Source: Hepsetus odoe (taxonomy: Eukaryota; Chordata; Actinopteri; Characiformes; Hepsetidae). From it: a stretch of DNA of 64,000 bases. Within the stretch, counting starts at the first letter, position 1. Every line of letters starts with the position of its first letter. The stretch covers positions 2,234,886 through 2,298,885 of the forward strand of contig CM029368.1 of assembly GCA_017165825.1 (NCBI GenBank). The letters are read 5' to 3'. Under the pieces are notes generated by a model that ran no database searches, was not told the origin of the DNA, and saw nothing but the letters and a program-made list of their open reading frames with translations. The position numbers and the translations under genes are program-made. Shown here one piece after another: positions 49,859 through 64,000 of the stretch.

Positions 49859-51833
49859 GACGGCAGTGAAGTCCTCGGTCAATCACCCAGAAGCGTCGGG
49901 GTCCCTCAATCTCTACTGCTGCCCTTGCTTTCGTGCAGACCCTGTGGCAAAAACACATCCAGACAGACTTATAATGGGATAGAGTGGGTGCAACAATCTT
50001 CATACGCCCACCGTGATCTCACCCTTTTGACTCGAGGTCCCGCCCTAATCGGCTACGTGATCATAAAACCTGACTAGTGTGGAGCTCTGTTCAACAAATA
50101 GAAGGAACTGCATATAAGCCGGCTGCTAATCCTCTGCACATGGTGGACAGGCGAGTCTGGGTACAGCAGGTGAGGCACGTGAGGGTCCCTTGTTAAATGT
50201 ACTCACCTGATGCCTCTCTCCTTTTCTGCATCCGCCGGGGATTACACCCGCGCATCTGCTTACATGTGCCCTAACCTACTTTCAGGGGAAAACTAGCCAC
50301 TGTGCATTATTTGTGGACTATATGAGAGGCATTAAATGCTTCCCCACAAGCTGTCGCGTCAAAAGTCAGGCAGTGATAAGATCTAATCTTGACACTCATT
50401 CTCTTTTCTCTATTGTTTATATAATTGCCATATAAGGGAAGTAAATAAGGAAAAGTAGGCCAGGAGGTCATATAGCACTTTTTCGGAGGGGGGTAGGGGC
50501 TTGGGCTACGTCAGCGAATCTACACTGAACATGCATGTACTACACAGAAAGAGAACAACATTTACATACAATGGCAGTTAAATTTCTGAAAAATGAGTTA
50601 CAACCTGGCAAAACAAGTAATGAACGATAGCGGGAGTGAATAAATAAAACCGATACATTCTGACCGACTCTGACGTTGAAAATTGGGACTACCTCATCAT
50701 GAGTCAGAATTTAATTCTTTTTAAATATGACAACGTGAGATATCATCACGCATCAGACCTACTAATTATACATTTCACAGAATGGTTTGGTTTAAATTAA
50801 ACATCTTAAGGAAAACATTTAGACGCCAGCTTCGCCAGCCCTTAAAATAAACTACACAAAGCGCAACCCCCAGAGATGAAACCTGATTTATAGATTTATA
50901 CGTTTTTTAAGGCTTTCCATTGGTCGGCCTAAGACTCTCCATCTCTCTATCAGTTTTCTTCTGTCTTGATGTTTAATTTGCTACCGTGTTTTTCATGAAA
51001 GATGATGAATGACAGAATAAAAATAAGTTTAGTGATTTGATTTTCTGACCTTACTGCAACCATTACACCTTTAGTGCGGTGTGTGTGTGTGTGTGTGTAC
51101 TTCTGTTCTGTTCTGCCTGAGATTTGTTACTGTGTGGTGAATTGTATCTTTGGTCTTTACAAGCAAACAAGAACAAAAGTAAAATACAGACAATGTATTT
51201 GCCTATTTATTGGCTTTCTAGCTCATATCTGAAGCCTAGGATATCATTAAAACCACACATAAAATCTATTTTTTAAATAAAAAGAGGTTTTGAAAGTGTG
51301 AAATAAGCTGGTAAATCAACGGGAGTTTGACAGCCTAATAGGCTGCGCTGTGGTTTGTGTTTTATCAGAGTGAATTTGTTCATGAACTACATCTCTTCAA
51401 CATCTCTTCTGTGAGATGGGACAGTCTTTGCTCTGCTCATGAACCTGTCACTGGGTTACCGGCTGTCCTGCCTTGGTCCAGTTTGGTAGGTACTGTCTTC
51501 ACACCAAAGCCTGTCAGTTTGGAGATTCTCTGACCAGTCATGTTCATCACTGTTCGGCTCAGACCCTTACACGTAGCCATTTTTCCTCATCGGTTTTATT
51601 ATGAGATCACTGATGGCAGCCATATCTATTTTCTTTTGGGGGGTGGGGGGAATATTAAATATTAGGGCTTGGGTGATACGTTTGTTAAAGTAAAAAAACT
51701 TGATGAAAATCAGAGCTGTCTGTGACAAATCTGTTATTTATAAGGAGAACATGAAAGATTCTATTAGAGAAAGTGAGTAATCCATTTTTTTGTATTTTAT
51801 ATGTTCATTATAAGTAGAGTAATCTTTTATTAT

Positions 51834-51875
51834 CCCACGAATGGGAAATTTGGGCGTTACAGGGCTCTTTAAGTG
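51834..51875 (-). repeat. LINE-like 3' terminal segment, inverted
   Basis: ATTATCCCACGAATGGGAAA then TTTGGGCGTTACAGGGCTC is the reverse complement of the segment at 62109-62150 and nearly that of 16625-16665. The flanking microsatellite has decayed. Confidence 0.7.
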
Positions 51876-51954
51876 AATAATATTGACGGAAGAGATGTTT
51901 TTCACTGTTCTCTTATAATCATATAATTTCTAATATTTCTAAGTGTCTAACCAA

Positions 51955-52945
51955 GCCACTAGGGATGCCAGTGTATTTCTTCGTAACGGTTCCAAGCCCA
52001 GATAAATGGAGAGGGTTACGTCAGGAAGGGCATCCGGTGTTAAACTTATAAAAATTTAAATCTATATGTGGACAACGAAGCAGAATTCCATACCGGATCG
52101 GTCGAGGCCCGGGTTAACAACGACCGCCACCAGTGCTGTTAGCCCACAGGGTGCTGGTGGACACTGGAATACTGTTGGACAAAGGAGAAGAAGAAGTAGA
52201 AGAAGAAGAAGAAGAGGAGGAGGAAAGCATGTCCAGAGTTTTGGAGGTGAAGAGGGTGTCAGGGAGGGTGATGAGTTTGAAGTTGGAAGTTGAAAGTGTG
52301 ACAATAAACATCATTAGTGCATAAGTTGGTTGTGAGATGGAGGAGAAAGAAGAATTCTGGAGTGAGTGAGATGAAGTGATATGAAGTGGTGAAGGGAACA
52401 GAGGTGATGAGGAGGTGATGAGGTATGGTGTCAAAGCAGAGAAATGCTGAAGGTCAGATGGTTGTAGATTTTGCTAAAAAGATTGAAACAGCTGTATTGA
52501 AGAATAAAGGTGATGCACAGAGCTGTAGTAACTCTAGAGGGATAAAGCTGATCAACCACAGCATGAAGTTCTGAGAAAGAGTCGTTAAAGAGTTAAAGAT
52601 GCTGAGATGTTTGTTGGGTGTGTCGAGGATGGACAGGATTAGAAATGAGTATATTAGAGGGACAGATCAGGTTAGACATTTTGGAGACAAAGTTAGAGAA
52701 GCAAGGCTGCGTTGATTTGGACATGTCCAGAGAAGAGACTAGGAATATATTGGGAGAAAGATGTTGAAGATGGAGCGGCCAGGAAAGAGGAGAAGAGGAA
52801 GACCAGAGAGGAGGTTTATGGACGTGGTGAGAGAGGACATGCAGGGGGTCAGTTTGAAGCAGGAAGATGCAGAAGACAGGAAGAAATGGAAACGGATGAT
52901 CCGCTGTGGACCGCTAAACAGGAGCAGCTGAGAGAATAATAACAA
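51955..52945 (+). mobile_element. RTE-type LINE, internally deleted
   Basis: Begins with GCCAGTGTATTTCTTCGTAA and GTCAGGAAGGGCATCCGGTG, then GATCGGTCGAGGCCCGGGTT (5' region) and a (GAA/GAG)n run at 52184-52224. Next come an endonuclease remnant (SRVLEVKRVSGRVMSLKLEV, 52233-52292) and, after a large deletion, the 3' end (TCPEKRLGIYWEKDVEDGAA ... EEMETDDPLW, 52719-52910). It has the same components as the fragments at 32.2-33.1 kb and 34.0 kb. Frames are disrupted. Confidence 0.75.
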
Positions 52946-53045
52946 GGAACAAAAATAAAAGACCGCCTGGGTTAAGAAATGTTGATATTTTGTTATCATG
53001 TTATTTTAAAGTGAGACAACAAAATACAACCTCTGATTTTCACCC

Positions 53046-53150
53046 ACACACACCGTGCAGCATTGGGCAGCTATTGGGAACGGTACCTTGCTCAAGGTTT
53101 TTGAACCCATGACCTTCTGATCCTGGGGCCAACTCCCTACACGCTAGACA
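53046..53150 (-). repeat. SINE family A head fragment
   Basis: The reverse strand shows TTGTCTAGCGTGTAGGGAGT, TTGGCCCCAGGATCAGAAGG and CTTGAGCAAGGTACCGTTCC. The body beyond this point is truncated. Confidence 0.65.
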
Positions 53151-53413
53151 ACTGGTGAGCTTGGAAATTAAACAGATACACTAGGGTGATGTCAAGTTCC
53201 TCCCTCTGGATATCTATCTATATTTACATCTCAACCATTAAGTTATGCAAATTAAGACGGTATGAAACCAGTTCATTTCCCATTTAGATCAAATAGCATC
53301 CATCAAAATACATATTTATGTTTAAATGTATATTTTAATGAAGTGTGGACAACAAGAACAGAAGTACAGCCAGCTCAACTCTAATGTCTGTGCTAAAGTT
53401 ACATCAATCAGTC

Positions 53414-53415
<2 letters not shown>

Positions 53416-53476
<61 letters not shown>
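53416..53476. repeat. (AC)n microsatellite
   Basis: About 30 uninterrupted AC units in EYA3 intron 1, roughly 340 bp from the first-exon donor. Confidence 0.95.
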
Positions 53477-53480
<4 letters not shown>

Positions 53481-53812
53481 CTAACGGTTATTGACTCCCC
53501 TTTCCCCCTGTATTTTCTACACGGAATTCAAGTTGACATTATTCCACCGACTTGACCTCCCGAGTAAATGATTGTTGTAAACGTGATGTGCTGCTGCGGA
53601 TGAAAATCCCCAAAACACAACTTTTTTTAGCATGCTAACGGCTAACTCGTATTCACTCAGCGTTAGCTTTAGCCTAGCATGCGCTCCTGCGCCGAACCTC
53701 ACAGGGAGGGAGCTTTAAAAAATCCCCCCTGTAGTGAAATAACGTTGGACAAAATGCAGTAAGGTGTGGAAGGCGCCGCTTTCTCGTACATTTAGAGTAA
53801 ATAAACTCTTAC

Positions 53813-53905
53813 CATGACACCGAGCCGCCCGTGTTATGCTAACGCTAACCGGCTAAAGATCCTCGCGCGAGCTCTTTCCTCCAGGTTGTCAGGGACAACT
53901 GCGCA
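53813..53905 (-). other. eya3: EYA3 non-coding first exon and promoter edge
   Basis: The minus strand ends in GTGTCATG|GTAAGAG (donor at 53812). The exon is GC-rich and followed upstream by CpG-containing sequence (GCGCATGCGCCGC near 53922-53934). The ATG that abuts the donor continues into exon 2 for only 11 more codons before TGA, so it would be a short upstream ORF ahead of the EYA3 ATG at 49858. The 5' edge is approximate. GCTAACG/CGTTAGC words cluster on either side (53633-53860). Confidence 0.6.
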
Positions 53906-54042
53906 GCAGGAAGCTCTCTCTGCGCATGCGCCGCAGCCATTGTTTATTTTTGTTTTCTTTTATTTATTTATAAATATTAGAAATATATATTTTTTATCTT
54001 TTTATGAAAGACGAGAAAGAACGTTAAATATTACCCCATTAT

Positions 54043-54077
54043 TAATATATATATAAAATATATGATATATATATATA

Positions 54078-54134
<57 letters not shown>
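54043..54134. repeat. (TA)n microsatellite between EYA3 and SGK
   Basis: An AT-dinucleotide array of about 90 bp with a few interruptions, in the intergenic gap between the EYA3 promoter and the SGK 3' end. A (CA)n run follows at 54297-54318. Confidence 0.9.
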
Positions 54135-54139
<5 letters not shown>

Positions 54140-54559
54140 GTCCCCTCTTTATTATTACAAAGGCTGTCTTTCTGTATTAGTGCTTCCACAAGCTCCAGTA
54201 ACTCATGATTTTATTCCTTCACCATTCCATATGGTGCTGTGGGGTGGCTGTGATTGATGTCTGCTGGATTTATTTCATCAGCCTTCAGCAAGTTTATGCA
54301 CACACACACACACACACTCACACACGTACATCACAACAACGTAGGTCAAGGCCGAGTTCGGGATGTTATGAGCATCCTCGGCTGTGTCACTGTTTAACTG
54401 GTGTTAACACTTCCAACCATCCTTCTTCCACTTTCTGTGTGTGATTTCCAGTTTGCCTGGAAAAAAAATTTAAGTGAAATGGAGAAATAAACAAAATAAA
54501 ATAAACAAAATAAACAAAATCACAAGCACACATTTAATCCCCCAAACAAGGGTGTCTGT

Positions 54560-56028
54560 TAATTGAATTTATTTAACATCGAATAAAGATCACAATGAAA
54601 TATTTCATTATTCTAGGGATTCACGGATCAACAGTACAGTATATCACGGCATGTAAATAAATATACATGGAAAAGTATAAAATAAAGTCATAACTTCCAA
54701 ATATGGAAGAAAAAAAATAAACTTGAACTGCATCGTAACTCTAAAGAAGGTGAATATCATTGGTCCGGATGTGAAAAAATAAAATATCCCCCTTAAGGGC
54801 CTCGTCAATTAATATTATGCTTTCTGTCCTACGGCGGTACTGTGGTCTGTGAAAAGGAGTTACTGCTTCACTCTCAAGTTTATTGTTCAGTGTAAAGTCG
54901 CATCTCATTCTGCAGCAGCCCCTGTCCAGACGGGACGGTTCCGGGGGGGTCACGGTGTGCGTGAATCGGACAGGCACGTGCCGCGAATGGAAGCATGTTC
55001 ACAGTTCTTTTCTGTGCTAGTACCTAAAATAGTCTGTATAGATCCCATACAGCATCGTCAGACAGGGCAGCTCAGACAACACACACCTCTGTGTTAAAAT
55101 GATAATAACGTAACATATGACAGGTATAAAACATACAGCCCATTCTCTGCTTTAATGATAAAGTGACTTTTATATGTTAACAAGCAAAAAGAGCCTATCG
55201 CACTCAGAGTAACAGTGTCAAAGTGCTGGCTTTGGAGAAAGACAGGAGAAGAAAGTACGTGTAAAACACAAGAGCTCCATTCAGGGCTGTAAGAGATGAC
55301 CTACTGCTATTGATGCGATGATGCCTACTCGCTCGCAGTTAAGAGGTTCTGACAATGGAAGCAATCGGATACGTCAGAGGAAGAAAAATGCAATAAAAGT
55401 CTTTTCGTTTTAAGCGTCACAATGCAATAGCATGACAGAGTTCGGAAAACCTGGAACATGCTGCGGAACCATCCTAGAAGGTGTCAGTCATGTGAGTCGT
55501 ACTTTTCTTGATCCTTTTTTATCCCCCCGTGTGCAATAAAGCAAAACAATAAAAAGGTACAATTCGTGTGACTTCTCGTCTCCGACATTTGCCATTAAGC
55601 TTTGATCGAATGCAAACAGAGAAGTCAGAAAGGCATCTCGCCCGTTAGCTGGTGCCACCATCACAGGGCCGTGCGGCCAAAAGCCTCGTCGATATTATTG
55701 TTTTCTGTTCTTTAAATGTTCAGGCACTTTCCTTCTGTTGTGCTCAGTCCACTTTCACGGCAGGGGAGAAACAAGATCCCCCACGCAAACTTGGCACACT
55801 TAACTTCTTAAAGCCTAAAGATATGACTCTGCCAACATCCATAAAGTGTGGACCATCACAGCGAGTCACTCCTTCATACGGTCCACGTGATCAGAAGAGC
55901 AGAAAGAGTTCATCCAAATAGCAGAAAAAACGTCCTCCTCCGTTTTGGTCCCTTGTGATAAAGTACCCCTCTCTCGTGGTCCGGAATGGGCGGAGAGTTG
56001 GGAGGAGTGTGTCGGACGTCTAAAGTGG
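54560..56028 (-). other. Probable SGK 3' UTR
   Basis: Sequence after the SGK stop codon, without recognisable repeats or coding regions. Minus-strand AATAAA signals occur at 54884-54879 and 54573-54568, so the transcript probably ends between 54.5 and 54.9 kb, leaving well under 1 kb to the EYA3 first exon. Confidence 0.5.
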
Positions 56029-61010
<4,982 letters not shown>

Positions 61011-61094
61011 TCTGATCAAATAAAAATCACTGATCCGATACAGGACGCACGAGCAGAACTCCAGACAGACAGCGCGCGCGGCCCCACCGCTTGC

Positions 61095-61145
61095 TCTTCT
61101 GCCGCCGCGCGCTCTGCTGCGCTTTAATACCGAGCACGTGGTCCC
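61095..61145 (-). promoter_or_regulatory. SGK core promoter: TATA-like box and E-box
   Basis: On the minus strand, CACGTG (61140-61135) is followed by TATTAAAG (61129-61122), a plausible TATA-like element. The start codon at 61010 leaves roughly 85-90 bases of 5' UTR. The surroundings are CpG-rich (GCGCGCGGCGGCAGAAG near 61115-61099). I did not find a convincing glucocorticoid response element by eye. Confidence 0.45.
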
Positions 61146-61339
61146 GAGGCGATACGTCACAAACGTATCCGAGGCAACGGCGCCCCGTGTCGTCACGGGC
61201 GGCCCGCAGCTGCTCGCGCGGCCTGTAGAGGCCGCAGTGCGGAGCAAATACAGCAAAACAAGCTAAAAAAACAAACAACATACAATCTAGATACAGCGAG
61301 GACACATATCTCGGAAATGAATATATGATTCCAAAGGCT

Positions 61340-62815
61340 TGGATATGAATCTGAAGTCAGATATGAACACATGACTCAGATATGAATCTATAGCTCAGAT
61401 ATGAACATATAGCTCAGATATGAACACATGACTCAGATATAAATCTATAACTCAGATATGAATCTATAGCTCAGATATGAACGCATGACTCAGATATGAA
61501 TCTATAGCTCAGATATGAACGCATGACTCAGATATGAATCTATAGCTCAGATATGAATCTATAACTCAGATATGAATCTATAGCTCTGATATTAATCTAT
61601 AACTCACATATGAACACATGACTAAGATATGAATCTATAACTCAGATATGAATCTATATCTCGGATATGAATCTACAACTCAGATATGAATCTATAGCTC
61701 AGATATGAATCTATAGCTCAGATATGAATCTATAACATAAATATGAATCTATAGCTCAGATATGAGCACATGACTCAGATATGAATCTATGGCTCAGATA
61801 TGAACACATGACTCAGATGTGAATCTACAGCTCAGATATGAATCTATAACTCAGATATGAATCTATAGCTCAGATATGAATCTATAGCTCAGATATGAGC
61901 ACATGACTCAGATTTGAATCTACAGCTCAGATATGAATCTATAACTCTTGTAGATATGTATATGTATATATATATATAGATATATATAGATAGATAATTT
62001 ATTATTTATTTATAGCTCCTCTACTTTTCTCCTGTACTTGTTCCTGTTCCTCTTTCTCTATATCTTTATATATTTTTCCTTTTCTGTCTGTACACCTGTC
62101 TTTTTTATAAGAGCCCTGTAACGCCCAAATTTCCCATTCGTGGGATAATAAAAGATCACTCTACTCTACTCTACTCTACATATGAACATATGACTCAGAT
62201 ATGAATCTATAACTCACATATGAAACAATAGCTCAGATATGAACATATGACTCAGATATGAATCTATAGCTCAGATAGGAATCTATAAATCAAATATGAA
62301 TCTATAGCTCAGATATGAGCACATGACTCAGATTTGAATCTATAGCTCAGATATGAATCGAAAGTCAGATGTGAATCTAAGTTCACATATGAACATATGA
62401 CTCAGATATGAATCTATAGCTCAGATATGAATCTATAGCTCAGATATGAACATATGACTTAGATATGAATCTATAGCTCATATATGAGCACATGACTCAG
62501 ATATGAATCTACAGCTCAGATATGAATCTATAACTCAGATATGAATCTATAGCTCAGATATGAACACATGACTCAGATATGAATCTATAGCTCAGATATG
62601 AATCTATAACTCAGATATGAACATATGGCTCAGATATGAATCTACAGCTCAGATATGAATCTACAGCTCAGATATGAATCTATAACTCAAATATGAATCT
62701 ATAGCTCAGATATGAGCACATGACTCAGATATGAATCTATAACTCAGATATGAATCTATAGCTCAGATATGAACACATGACTCAGATATGAATCTACAGC
62801 TCAAATATGAACTTG
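61340..62815. repeat. 19-bp satellite-like array with 38-bp higher order
   Basis: Roughly 60-70 tandem units of CTCAGATATGAATCTATAG and the variant CTCAGATATGAACACATGA. The two often alternate, making a 38-bp period. Units show scattered substitutions, and near 62380-62400 and 62810-62950 the pattern decays. The array is split at about 61950-62180 by a LINE-like tail. It starts about 330 bp upstream of the SGK start codon. No coding potential. Confidence 0.92.
61946..62180 (+). repeat. LINE-like 3' tail inserted in the satellite array
   Basis: Contains an AT-rich lead (TATATATATATAGATATATA), CTCCTCTACTTTTCTCCTGT, then AGAGCCCTGTAACGCCCAAA, TTTCCCATTCGTGGGATAAT, AAAAGATCA and about four CTACT units. 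The terminal segment matches 16621-16665 and the inverse of 51834-51875. Satellite units resume directly after the microsatellite tail. Confidence 0.8.
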
Positions 62816-62829
62816 TGGTTCAGCGATTC

Positions 62830-64000
62830 CTCTATAGTTCAGAGATTAATCTTAGCTCTGATGTGAACATATTGCCCAGGTAGTGAATTTCAGGCTCAGG
62901 AATGAATATATGGCTCAGTTATTAATCCATGCTCACACATGAACATCAGGCTGAGATGTGAATGGCCTGGGCCGTACTGTAGATAATGCACATCACAAGG
63001 GACATCCTGTTTTTAATCATGTTTGAAAAAAAGGCCTAAATAGCATGACCCAGAATAATGAAATCATGTTTGCCCACACAAAATTTAGACGCTCAGTGTT
63101 ACAGTTTTAATATTCCAAGTATCCATCCATGGTGGATTATTTCCATTCTGCTATTCAGAACACATTATTGCCATCAGTGCTGACCGGCCTCCTCCGCTCA
63201 CTCACTGGGGGCAAGGGTGGACTAGCTTCGGGACGGTGATCGGAAGGTCAAGGGCTTGAATCCTGGACCAGTATGTTACTCTAAGGATCCCTGAGCAAGG
63301 TATCGTCCCGAGCACTGCTTGCTGGGTATATGACTGCATTTGTGTGAATGGGTTAAATGCAGAGAAAGCATTTTGTTGTGGGGCATTGACAAATCGTCAC
63401 TTTCACATAAAAAGGACCCAGACTGGGAGACCCAGACCGTTCTCGCTGTGATGCGACAGCAAAAAAAAGGATGTATTTGGTTTACCTATGTGATCTTTAT
63501 TACGTGTGACTGCTCTGAAGCAGGAAAGTGGGTTAAGACCCATCTTGGATTGCAGAGTCACTTCTTCAGTCAAAGAAGAGTGCAGGAAAAGCAAGAAGGT
63601 GAAGAAAGTACTTCCTCAAAGGTATGAAATAGATTAAAATACAAAATAACAAATGGCACAATGTTATCAGAACGACAGAATTCTAACCTTTATGCTGTCT
63701 TTATACCAACAGCATTGATCACTATTTTGCAATAAACTTCTTTCCTTATTAGTATTATTAGTGACCTTGACACATGACGTGATTTGATGCACATCTGGCC
63801 GTACTTTTACCTAAGCAGTGTCTCGGATTATGAAGCCGTAGCAGATGAACTCTTCCTGGTAATAAACCAGTTTCGCAGTCATAAATCCTGCTTTAGAGCT
63901 AAGATCTATTTCCGAACGATTTTCACTGATTAAACGCTTTCAGGCCAAGGTCGTGAGAAACGCTCCTCAGCAGTGGCTTACGTAAGCTGATGATGCGAGT
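62830..64000. other. Right flank, no gene recognised
   Basis: Decayed satellite units to about 62960, then unique AT-rich DNA with one SINE (63205-63407). The plus-strand frame at 63340-63627 begins inside the SINE and has no recognisable domain. Confidence 0.55.
63205..63407 (+). repeat. tRNA-derived SINE (family A), diverged
   Basis: GGGGGCAAGGGTGGACTAGC head, GGGCTTGAATCCTGGACC B-box region, CCTGAGCAAGGTATCGTCCC, GGGTTAAATGCAGAGAAAGC and ATCGTCACTTTCACAT tail. Confidence 0.75.

Larger units (their letters stand above)
49859..53812. other. eya3: EYA3 5' UTR remainder and intron 1
   Basis: Exon 2 starts at 49941 (acceptor TTTTTGCCACAG on the minus strand), so 49941-49859 is 5' UTR. The rest of the interval is intron 1. 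It contains a (GT)n run at 51080-51100, an inverted LINE 3' tail at 51834-51875, an RTE LINE fragment, a SINE head and a long (AC)n array. No other gene was recognised. Confidence 0.6.

Overview
The window is nuclear DNA of a ray-finned fish. Short exons with GT-AG introns encode vertebrate proteins, and the non-coding DNA is full of teleost-style repeats: tRNA-derived SINEs, Tc1/mariner copies, RTE- and L2-like LINE fragments, CA and TA microsatellites and minisatellites. The SINE families hint at an otophysan (catfish/characin-type) genome, but that is a weak inference.

Layout. 1-15.3 kb: the 5' part of a septin-7 gene on the minus strand (CpG-rich first exon near 15.2 kb, one certain coding exon at 7660-7762); the rest of the gene lies beyond the left edge. 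17.5-22.9 kb and 27.6-30.7 kb: two tandem plus-strand XKR8-type genes, each with three coding exons and the same intron phases (2, then 1). They encode predicted Xk-related membrane proteins of 414 and 611 aa. The second carries 19 tandem copies of an 8-residue repeat in its cytoplasmic tail. 37.0-49.9 kb: a complete minus-strand EYA3 gene (18 coding exons, 588 aa, non-coding first exon near 53.8 kb). 56.0-61.0 kb: a complete minus-strand SGK1-type kinase gene (13 coding exons, 424 aa). 61.3-62.8 kb: a large 19-bp satellite-like array upstream of the kinase promoter. 63-64 kb: a SINE and no recognised gene.

Exon joins were made by hand: reading frames stay open across every chosen junction and the total lengths are whole numbers of codons. 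The genes are not an operon. Their linkage is evolutionary: XKR, EYA and SGK relatives also sit near each other at several human loci, so the window looks like one member of an ancient vertebrate duplicated block. XKR8 proteins act in phospholipid scrambling during apoptosis, EYA3 is a nuclear transcription cofactor and tyrosine phosphatase, SGK is an AGC kinase downstream of PI3K/PDK1, and septin-7 is a cytoskeletal GTPase.

The most notable points are the coding minisatellite in the second XKR gene, the differing candidate caspase sites in the two XKR tails, an SGK gene next to EYA3 (absent from the human EYA3 locus), a GC-AG intron in EYA3, and nested or composite mobile elements.
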